Positions 58,326-64,000 of a stretch of DNA of 64,000 bases are shown here, one piece after another (the stretch's first letter is position 1; every line of letters begins with the position of its first letter). The DNA is taken from NCBI RefSeq assembly GCF_900115955.1, contig NZ_FOYL01000006.1, positions 401,849-465,848 on the forward strand. The letters are read 5' to 3'. The stretch is from Lentzea waywayandensis. GTDB taxonomy: Bacteria; Actinomycetota; Actinomycetes; Mycobacteriales; Pseudonocardiaceae. The position numbers and the translations under genes were made by a program. The notes beneath the pieces were generated by a model, which saw nothing but the letters and a program-made list of their open reading frames with translations, had not been told where the DNA came from and searched no databases.

Positions 58326-59135
58326 GTGCCCACGGAGAAGGAACGGCTTGACGTGGTCGAGCCGCAGGTCGCCACGTTGATCAGTCATGTCGGTCAGCTG
58401 TCCGCGGAGCTGGAGCGCGTCACGGCTCGGCTGACTGTGCTGGAACGGCGGTTGTCCGGCGCCGGTGACGGGCTGCTCGTTGATCTCGACGCGGTGTCCG
58501 GCGAGGTCGAGCCGCTGGTCGAGGCGTTGCGCAAGGGGTGGGACGCCGAGCAGGAGATCCTCGCTGATCCGGCGCGGGTCGACCTCAGGGCCGAGGTGCT
58601 GGAGTTCGACGGGCTCAAAGCTCGCCGCGACGAGGCCAGGTCCAAACTGGACGGTGGGCGGGTGCCCCGGTTCGAGCGGGACGCGCTGTCGCACGAGGTC
58701 CGCCAGATGGAATGGCTGATCAACGCGAACGAGGCCAGTGCGCAGCGGGCGGCCGAGCGGCTGGAGGCCGACGAGGACGCCGTCGGGGAGGAGTGGCGCA
58801 CCGAGGCCGTGCTGGCCGGGGACAAGGCTCGCGGTGAGATCAAGGACGCGGCCGAGCGGCGCATCTCCGAGGCGCTCGGGCAGTACGCGCGCATGCCCGT
58901 GTGGTTCCGGGTCGGGCTCGGTGAGATTCCCACGCCGGATCCGTCGTTCTGGCTCGAGTCGGCGATCGCTGTCCTCGCGTACCGGCTGGAGTACGGCGTC
59001 ACGGACGCGGTCTCGCCGCTCGGGGCGCCGCCGTCCGCCTCGTCCGGGAGCGAGAACTGGGTTCGCCGCACGAACGTCTACGCGGACATCATCGACCGCC
59101 TCACGACGTTGGCTGCGACCTTCCACCTGCAGTAG
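58326..59135 (+). CDS. Coiled-coil hypothetical protein
   Basis: This protein of about 269 aa is mostly charged alpha helix: a coiled coil at about 10-45 (VATLISHVGQLSAELERVTARLTVLERRL) and further helices to about 180. A C-terminal part contains MPVWFRVGLGEIPTPDPSFWLESAIAVLAYRLEYGV, likely a small folded domain. No family is recognised. GTG 58326 is favoured because the upstream extension (starts at 58266 or 58215) does not read like protein. The ribosome site is weak for all choices. The ArsR gene follows 39 nt later on the same strand. Confidence 0.6.
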   Translation: MPTEKERLDVVEPQVATLISHVGQLSAELERVTARLTVLERRLSGAGDGLLVDLDAVSGEVEPLVEALRKGWDAEQEILADPARVDLRAEVLEFDGLKARRDEARSKLDGGRVPRFERDALSHEVRQMEWLINANEASAQRAAERLEADEDAVGEEWRTEAVLAGDKARGEIKDAAERRISEALGQYARMPVWFRVGLGEIPTPDPSFWLESAIAVLAYRLEYGVTDAVSPLGAPPSASSGSENWVRRTNVYADIIDRLTTLAATFHLQ

Positions 59136-59142
59136 CCTGTTC

Positions 59143-59160
59143 TGCAACCGACGGGTTGCA
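59143..59160 (+). promoter_or_regulatory. ArsR-type operator overlapping the arsR start region
   Basis: TGCAACCGACGGGTTGCA is a perfect dyad with 7-bp arms around a 4-nt centre. It directly precedes GAAGGGG and the ArsR start, so the encoded repressor probably binds here and shuts off its own gene. Confidence 0.65.
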
Positions 59161-59174
59161 GAAGGGGTGTGGCG

Positions 59175-59486
59175 GTGAGTCAGGTCGACGACGTGCTGGC
59201 CGCGCTCGCGGATCCGATGCGACGGCGGGTGCTCGACCTCGTGGCGGCCAAGGGACCCGTGTCGGCGTCGACGCTCGCCGGTGAGCTGCCGGTGAGCCGT
59301 CAGGCCATCGTCAAGCACCTGGTCGTCCTGGAGAAGGCCGAGCTGGTGGCGTCCGTTCGCGCCGGCCGGGAGAACAACTTCTCCGTCCGGTCCGGCGCGC
59401 TCGACGCCACCGCCACGTGGATGTCGTCGCTCGCCTCCCAGTGGGACCAGCGACTGGCCGCGATCAAGAAGCTCGCTGAAAGTTGA
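59175..59486 (+). CDS. ArsR-family winged-helix regulator
   Basis: This protein of about 103 aa is a winged-helix repressor: DDVLAALADPMRRRVLDLVAAKGPVSASTLAGELPVSRQAIVKHLVVLEKAELVASVRAGRENNFSVRSGAL. It has no metal-binding ELCVCDL motif, so it belongs to the non-metal ArsR group often paired with SRPBCC (AHSA1) genes. None is adjacent here. GTG 59175 lies 7 nt after GAAGGGG, and GTG 59169 is an alternative. The 3' end overlaps the convergent amidohydrolase gene by 23 nt. Confidence 0.88.
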   Translation: MSQVDDVLAALADPMRRRVLDLVAAKGPVSASTLAGELPVSRQAIVKHLVVLEKAELVASVRAGRENNFSVRSGALDATATWMSSLASQWDQRLAAIKKLAES

Positions 59487-60999
59487 ACGCGCCGCCGACC
59501 ATGGTCGCCAGTACCGGGATCTCCGCTATCGCGTCGCTCGTGCGCGGGTCGTCGCCCAGCACCACGAGGTCCGCCAGCTTGCCCGGCGTGAGGCTGCCCA
59601 GGACGTGCTCCTTGCGGCACGCGTAGGCGCTGCCGAGCGTGTACGCGTGGAGCGCCTCCTCGACGGTGATCGCCTCGGCCGGTCCTACCGCGCGGCCGCT
59701 GGATGACCGTCGGCGCACCATGAACTCGATGGCGCGCAACGGGGCTCCGTCCGCGACGGGGCGGTCCGAGCTGCCTGCGACGGTGATGCCGTGGTCCAGG
59801 AACGAGCGGCCCCGGTACATCCACGGTGCCCGCGTTTCGCCCATGATCTCGCTGTAGTCATCGCCATATGCGTAGAGGAACGTCGGCTGGACCACGGGGA
59901 CCATGCCCAGGGCCGCGATCCGGCTGAGCTGGTCGGAGCGGACGAGGCCGCAGTGTTCGATGCGGTGCCTCGCGTCGGCCCGTGGGCGTTGGCGTTGGGC
60001 TTCTTGGACCGCGTCCAAGGTGAAGTCGATCGCGCGGTCGCCGATCGCGTGGATCGCCAGCTGCCAGCCCGCGTGGTGGCCGTCGATGATCGCCGACCGC
60101 ATGAACTCCTCGGACTCGGCGAGCCGGCCTGTGTTGTCGCTGCCGAGGTACGGCTCGGACAACGCGGCCGTGCGCGCCATCATGCCGCCGTCGGTCCACA
60201 GCTTCAGGGCGCCCAACGACAGCATGTCGTCGCCGAAACCGGTGTGCAGGCCGAGGTCGATCGCGCGCGGGATTCCGTCCGACGGGTCGGCGGTGGCGTC
60301 GTGCAGGACGTGGGCGGACACCATGAGCTGTACGCGGATCGGTAGCTGAGCGCGTTGGTACGCGGCCGCTTCGACGGGGCTGCTGGCGATCAGGCCCGCG
60401 CCGATGCCTGCCTCCGCGCACATCGTGACGCCTTCGGACAGCACCTGCTGTGCGCTCGTGTGCAGTTCGGTGGTGATCTCGTCGAGGGAGTACGGCAGCC
60501 GCAACGTGCGTGCGGCCAGCTGTTCGTTCTCGGTCAGCCAGCCGTCGCTGGTGATCTCCGGAAGTTGTTTGAGCACAACGGAGTTCACGACGCACGCGTG
60601 GCCGGACAGGTCGGCGACGTACACCGGTCTGCCGTCGCTGATCCGGTCGAGGTCCAGGGCGGTGAGCGGGACGTCCATGATCCGGCGGTCGTAGCCGGAC
60701 GCCTCGATCCAGCCCGTGCCGGGAGCGTTGGCGAGGCGGTCGAGGATCTGCGTCACCGTGGTCAGGCCGGTGATGTCGACGGTGCGGCGGCCGTTCCACG
60801 CGAGGTGCGTGTGGGCGTCGATGAAACCCGGCAGCACCACCGCGTTGCCGAGGTCGACGGTCTCGGTGGCGGGCAGGTCCTCGACCTGCTCGTCCAGTCC
60901 GGCGATCCGGCCCTGCCAGATGCCGATCGTGTGCGCGGCGGGGCGTGCCGGGTCCATCGTGATGGCCCGGCAGCCCGTCAGTTTGAGATCGAGTTTCAC
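59464..60999 (-). CDS. Amidohydrolase (YtcJ/DUF-type, metal-dependent)
   Basis: This 511-aa TIM-barrel amidohydrolase has metal-binding FIDAHTHLAWNG (HxH) near residue 62, later His residues in AIHAIGDRAIDFTLD and HRIEHCGLVR, and the Asp near AGSSDRPVADGAPL. The C-terminal segment TPGKLADLVVLGDDP is typical of the family. It is of the YtcJ-like group, with substrate unknown. GTG 60999 overlaps the stop of the ornithine N-hydroxylase gene (GTGA), so it is translationally coupled to siderophore synthesis. It may process or recycle an amide or hydroxamate, which is an inference. Confidence 0.88.
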   Translation of the reverse strand: MKLDLKLTGCRAITMDPARPAAHTIGIWQGRIAGLDEQVEDLPATETVDLGNAVVLPGFIDAHTHLAWNGRRTVDITGLTTVTQILDRLANAPGTGWIEASGYDRRIMDVPLTALDLDRISDGRPVYVADLSGHACVVNSVVLKQLPEITSDGWLTENEQLAARTLRLPYSLDEITTELHTSAQQVLSEGVTMCAEAGIGAGLIASSPVEAAAYQRAQLPIRVQLMVSAHVLHDATADPSDGIPRAIDLGLHTGFGDDMLSLGALKLWTDGGMMARTAALSEPYLGSDNTGRLAESEEFMRSAIIDGHHAGWQLAIHAIGDRAIDFTLDAVQEAQRQRPRADARHRIEHCGLVRSDQLSRIAALGMVPVVQPTFLYAYGDDYSEIMGETRAPWMYRGRSFLDHGITVAGSSDRPVADGAPLRAIEFMVRRRSSSGRAVGPAEAITVEEALHAYTLGSAYACRKEHVLGSLTPGKLADLVVLGDDPRTSDAIAEIPVLATMVGGAFNFQRAS

Positions 61000-62246
61000 G
61001 CGGTCGCGAGGACCGGCACAGGAGTGTTGGTCAGCACGGACGCCAGGATCTCACCCGAGCGCACCGCGACGTTGGACAGGAGCGACGACGTGATGCCGTG
61101 CGAGTGCTCGGTGCCGCCCTGCAGGTAGATGCCGCCCCGCAACGACGTCTGCACGCGGTAGTCGCGGCCGACGACCAGACGGCCGGCCTCGTTCCGTGCG
61201 CACGTCTCGTCCAGTGAACCGAGGACCGGCGCGGCCTCGTCGTAGCCGGTCGCGAGCAGCACGAGGTCGGTGTCGACGAACTCCTGCTCGCCGGTGACGA
61301 GCGACTGGATCACCGCACGCGCGCCGTCCGCCGACTCCTCGACCGCGACGAGCCGGGTCATCTTCATCATCTTCAGGCGCTCGGTGCCCAGCACCTTCTC
61401 CTGGTACTCGGTGCGGTAGAGCTGCGCGATGAGGTCGACGTCGACCACGGAGTAGTTGGTGTTGCGGTGGTAGTCCATCAACCGCTGCTTCACGGCGTCC
61501 GGGGCGTCGTAGTAGTGGTCGACGGCCTCGGGGTCGAAGATCCGGTTCGCGAACGAGCTGTCGTCCGCGGGGCTGTAGCCGTAGCGGGAGAACACCGAGC
61601 ACACCTCGGTGCCGGGGAACTCGCGGTGCAGGTACGCCACGGCCTCCGCGGCGCTCTGCCCTGCGCCCACGACGACGCAGCGCTCGGGGTTCTTCAGCGA
61701 GCCGACGCGGTGCAGGAACTCGCTGTTGTGCCACACGCGATCCGACAGCGTGATGCCCTCGGGCACGGTCGGGCGCAGTCCGGTCGCGAAGACGAGGTTG
61801 CGGGCGTGGTACACGTCACCCGTGGCCGTTGTCACCTCGAACAGGTCGTCCTGAATCGCTTCCACGCCAACGGCTTCGGTGCCGTAGGCGACCAGGTCGT
61901 CGACCTGCGCGGCGGCCCACTCGAAGTAGTCGTGGAACTCGACGCGCAGCGGGAACAGGTTCTTGTGGTTGACGAAGTCGATCAGCCGGCCGCGGTCCTG
62001 GAGGTAGCAGAGGAACGAGAAGCGGCTGGTCGGGTTCCGCATGGTGACCAGGTCCTTGAGGAACGACACCTGCATGGTGGCGTCGTCCAGGAGCATGCCC
62101 CGATGCCAGCCGAACGCCTGCTGGCGTTCCAGGAACACCGCGGTGACAGGGGTTTCGGCCTGCTCGTTGTGCTCGGTCAGAGCGATGGCGAGCGCCAGGT
62201 TCGAGGGACCGAACCCGATACCGACGATGTCGTAGATCGGATGCAT
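60996..62246 (-). CDS. L-ornithine N5-monooxygenase (hydroxamate siderophore)
   Basis: This 416-aa flavin enzyme is of the SidA/PvdA/IucD family. FAD-binding DIVGIGFGPSNLALAIAL is at the N-terminus, FGWHRGMLLDDATMQVSFLKDLVTMRNPTSRFSFLCYL is the substrate-pocket signature, and NADPH-binding VVVGAGQSAAEAVAYL is near 205. The C-terminal ATGYD motif is present. It makes N5-hydroxyornithine. Ornithine rather than lysine is favoured by the divergent formyltransferase. Two iron-box sequences lie in the divergent promoter. ATG 62246 is used, and GTG 62252 is possible. Confidence 0.92.
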   Translation of the reverse strand: MHPIYDIVGIGFGPSNLALAIALTEHNEQAETPVTAVFLERQQAFGWHRGMLLDDATMQVSFLKDLVTMRNPTSRFSFLCYLQDRGRLIDFVNHKNLFPLRVEFHDYFEWAAAQVDDLVAYGTEAVGVEAIQDDLFEVTTATGDVYHARNLVFATGLRPTVPEGITLSDRVWHNSEFLHRVGSLKNPERCVVVGAGQSAAEAVAYLHREFPGTEVCSVFSRYGYSPADDSSFANRIFDPEAVDHYYDAPDAVKQRLMDYHRNTNYSVVDVDLIAQLYRTEYQEKVLGTERLKMMKMTRLVAVEESADGARAVIQSLVTGEQEFVDTDLVLLATGYDEAAPVLGSLDETCARNEAGRLVVGRDYRVQTSLRGGIYLQGGTEHSHGITSSLLSNVAVRSGEILASVLTNTPVPVLATA

Positions 62247-62257
62247 GAGCACCGAAC

Positions 62258-62271
62258 TTAGGGCAGCCTAA
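62258..62271. promoter_or_regulatory. Iron-box-like palindrome (DmdR/IdeR) near the sidA-type start
   Basis: TTAGGGCAGCCTAA has TTAGG/CCTAA arms and resembles half of the IdeR/DmdR1 consensus. It lies 12 nt before the ornithine monooxygenase ATG, suitable for iron-dependent repression. Confidence 0.55.
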
Positions 62272-62292
62272 GCTATCTGCGCAAGCTGTCAG

Positions 62293-62311
62293 TTAGGTTA
62301 GCCTGACCGTA
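62293..62311. promoter_or_regulatory. IdeR/DmdR iron box between siderophore genes
   Basis: TTAGGTTAGCCTGACCGTA matches the 19-bp consensus TWAGGTTAGSCTWACCTWA at most positions. It sits in the divergent promoter 29 nt before the formyltransferase start, so both siderophore transcripts should be repressed by Fe-loaded IdeR/DmdR1. Confidence 0.8.
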
Positions 62312-62339
62312 TCGCACCTAAGTGAAGGAGGGCACCCCC

Positions 62340-63287
62340 ATGAGGGTCGTCATGTTCGGGTTCCAGACCTGGGGTCATCGCACCCTGCAGGCACTTTTGG
62401 CGTCCGAGCACGAGGTCGTCCTGGTGGTGACCCACCCCAAGGGTGAGGGCGCGTACGAGAAGGTCTGGAGCGATTCGGTCGAGGAGCTGGCCCGCGAGAA
62501 CGGCGTCGAGGTGCTCGTCCGCGAACGCCCGGAGGACCAGGAGCTGCTCGACGCGCTCAAGGCCGCCGAGCCGGACGTGATCGTCGCCTGCAACTGGCGG
62601 ACCTGGATCCCGCCGCAGGTCTTCGCGCTGCCCAAGCACGGCACGTTGAACGTGCACGACTCGCTGCTGCCGAAGTACGCGGGCTTCTCGCCGTTGATCT
62701 GGGCGCTTCTCAACGACGAGAAGGAAGTCGGCGTGACGGCGCACATGATGGACGACACGCTCGACGCCGGTGACATCGTGCTTCAGCGCTCGGTTCCGGT
62801 CGGCCCGCGCGACACGACCGCGATCCTCTTCGAGAAGACGCTGGAGCTGTTCGGCCCGATCACGGTCGACGGTCTCGCCGAGATCGCGTCCGGCCGCACC
62901 GACTTCCAGAAGCAGGACCGTTCGCAGGCCTCGTTCTTCCACAAGCGCGCCGAGGAAGACCTGCGCATCGACTTCACCTGGACCGCGGAGGAGCTGGATC
63001 GCCTGGTGCGTGCGCAGTGCGCGCCGTACCCGAGCGCGTACTGCTTCCACCGCGGCCAGCGCCTGGAGATCATCGAGGCCGACGTGTCCGCGGAGGTCTA
63101 CGGCGGAACTCCCGGCCGGATCTTCTACCGCGAGGGCGACGGCGTGACGATCGTCGCGGGCGCCGAGGCAAGGCGCGGCAAGAGCAAGGCATTGCTGGTC
63201 AAGAAGGTTCGTACCGCCGATGGCACCGAGCTCAAGGCGCACGAGTACTTCAAGCACATGGGCGGCTACCTGACCTCGCGTCCGTAG
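62340..63287 (+). CDS. N5-hydroxyornithine formyltransferase (siderophore)
   Basis: This 315-aa formyltransferase is related to methionyl-tRNA formyltransferase. Motifs are MFGFQTWGHRTLQALL, the formyl-THF site segment PDVIVACNWRTWIPPQVFALPKHGTLNVHDSLLPKYAGFSPLIWALLN (catalytic Asn/His/Asp set N-x-H...D), and VTAHMMDDTLDAGDIVLQ. A C-terminal FMT_C-like domain follows. Members such as coelichelin CchA formylate N5-hydroxyornithine, and the divergent ornithine hydroxylase supports that role. ATG 62340 is set by GGAGGG upstream. The NRPS that would use the product is not in this window. Confidence 0.9.
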   Translation: MRVVMFGFQTWGHRTLQALLASEHEVVLVVTHPKGEGAYEKVWSDSVEELARENGVEVLVRERPEDQELLDALKAAEPDVIVACNWRTWIPPQVFALPKHGTLNVHDSLLPKYAGFSPLIWALLNDEKEVGVTAHMMDDTLDAGDIVLQRSVPVGPRDTTAILFEKTLELFGPITVDGLAEIASGRTDFQKQDRSQASFFHKRAEEDLRIDFTWTAEELDRLVRAQCAPYPSAYCFHRGQRLEIIEADVSAEVYGGTPGRIFYREGDGVTIVAGAEARRGKSKALLVKKVRTADGTELKAHEYFKHMGGYLTSRP

Positions 63288-63299
63288 TCCCGACACGCG

Positions 63300-63329
63300 G
63301 ATCACGGGCCGGGTGACCGGTCCGTGATC
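63300..63329 (+). terminator. Hairpin terminator after the formyltransferase gene
   Basis: Arms 63300-63308 and 63321-63329 (GATCACGGG with TCCGTGATC, one G-T pair) form a 9-bp stem with a GC-rich 12-nt loop, 12 nt past the stop. No T run follows. Confidence 0.6.
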
Positions 63330-63350
63330 GGCATGGTCGATCATTGCCGC

Positions 63351-63992
63351 ATGAATCGCGCGGCGGTGACGTCACTGGTGGTCTTCGTGCTGCTCGTGGC
63401 AGTGGGCTGGTACCTCACGAATCTCCAGTCGTCCCAGGAGAATCCGCCCAACACCCCCGCGCCCGTTCCGACCGGTTCGCCGGACCTCGCCGCGTTGAAG
63501 ATCGCGCCCGAGAGCAAGATGGCCGGCTACAGCCGCGACCGCTTCCCGCACTGGGCCTCGCAGGGAAATTCCTGTGACACCAGGGAGATCGTGCTCCAGA
63601 AGCAGGGCACCGACGTGAAGACGGACAAGGACTGCAAGGCGGTCTCCGGCACCTGGAACAGCGCCTACGACGGCGTGGTGATCAAGGAGGCCGGCGAGGT
63701 CGACATCGACCACACCGTGCCGCTCGCGGAAGCCTGGCGCTCCGGCGCCGACAAGTGGACCGACGACGAGCGCAAGGCGTTCGCCAACGACCTGGGCGGC
63801 ATCCAGCTGCTGGCGGTGACCGCGAAGTCCAACCGCTCCAAGGGCGACCAGGACCCGGCGAAGTGGAAGCCGCCGGTCACGGCCTACGGGTGCACGTACG
63901 CGCAGCACTGGATCTCGGTGAAGATCAGCTACAAGCTGACCGTCGACCAGGCCGAGTACGACGCGTTGGCCGTGCTGCTCAAGACCTGTTAG
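63351..63992 (+). CDS. Secreted HNH-family (DUF1524/GmrSD C-terminal-like) nuclease
   Basis: This 213-aa protein has an N-terminal signal or membrane anchor (VTSLVVFVLLVAVGWYL, about 5-21), a Pro-rich linker and a DUF1524-type HNH domain. The motif DIDHTVPLAEAWRSG puts the catalytic His at about 121. NRSKGDQDPAKWKPP carries the Asn and Lys of the beta-beta-alpha-metal fold. Three or four Cys suggest disulfides, consistent with export. Similar small secreted nucleases are common in actinomycetes and may scavenge DNA or act on competitors. ATG 63351 is chosen as the start of the signal. The stop is 8 nt from the window end. Confidence 0.88.
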   Translation: MNRAAVTSLVVFVLLVAVGWYLTNLQSSQENPPNTPAPVPTGSPDLAALKIAPESKMAGYSRDRFPHWASQGNSCDTREIVLQKQGTDVKTDKDCKAVSGTWNSAYDGVVIKEAGEVDIDHTVPLAEAWRSGADKWTDDERKAFANDLGGIQLLAVTAKSNRSKGDQDPAKWKPPVTAYGCTYAQHWISVKISYKLTVDQAEYDALAVLLKTC

Positions 63993-64000
63993 TTCGGCCA

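Overview
The window comes from a high-GC actinomycete. GC-rich third codon positions, many GTG starts, ATGA/GTGA gene overlaps, an ESX-type EspG/PPE/DUF3558 cluster, a TPR regulator with a C-terminal LuxR HTH, a rifamycin monooxygenase and hydroxamate siderophore genes together point to the Pseudonocardiaceae (Lentzea/Lechevalieria/Saccharothrix-like). The species cannot be fixed from the sequence. All three tRNA genes (Lys-CTT, His-GTG, Val-GAC) lie on the minus strand. No rRNA, CRISPR array, integrase or intact insertion sequence was seen.

Region 1 (1-6.6 kb) holds the most unusual gene set. It is a tightly overlapping operon: kinase-like protein, DUF4407 membrane/coiled-coil protein, TerY-like vWA protein, PP2C phosphatase, second kinase-like protein, and a small zinc-ribbon HEXXH metallopeptidase. 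The vWA + PP2C + kinase core matches the TerY-P triad known from predicted stress and conflict systems. Here the kinase is doubled, a membrane protein is added, and no TerB/C/D/Z gene is nearby. Region 2 (6.8-16.7 kb) is mostly housekeeping: tRNAs, an L,D-transpeptidase, an ABC-F protein, oligoribonuclease, a HerA-like ATPase, an MFS transporter facing a GlxA-type regulator, and a pair of PH-domain membrane proteins. Region 3 (16.8-21.6 kb) has a 44-codon secreted-peptide gene starting 19 bp from a divergent XRE-TPR regulator, then a LuxR-TPR regulator, an acyl-CoA synthetase with a CRP-like site, and a 66-aa protein.

Region 4 (21.7-30.9 kb) contains a ferredoxin-reductase-type flavoprotein, a MarR/azoreductase divergent pair sharing operators, a Nudix hydrolase, rifamycin monooxygenase preceded by an RAE-like inverted repeat, a TPR membrane protein, a fused SecDF and a lactate 2-monooxygenase. 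Region 5 (30.9-39.3 kb) carries an ESX-associated gene set, an AraC regulator, a secreted GH16 glucanase under a CebR/LacI-type palindrome, and a Pol I-like polymerase. Region 6 (39.3-49.2 kb) has a methyltransferase, a STAND NTPase-TPR protein, the proline catabolic genes with their PucR regulator, YidC, DUF6412, and an ECF sigma factor with a membrane partner.

Region 7 (49.2-64 kb) holds a uridine-kinase-like protein with a degenerate P-loop, DUF402, a flavin monooxygenase, and a GAF regulator facing an aldehyde dehydrogenase homologue that has lost its catalytic residues. It continues with a GH20 hexosaminidase with a DasR-like site, a 578-bp gap containing a 144-bp nested perfect inverted repeat and a frameshifted basic repeat, a CYTH-CHAD protein and a self-regulated ArsR protein. 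It ends with an iron-regulated siderophore locus (ornithine N-hydroxylase plus amidohydrolase, divergent from a hydroxyornithine formyltransferase) and a secreted HNH nuclease. No NRPS lies within the window.
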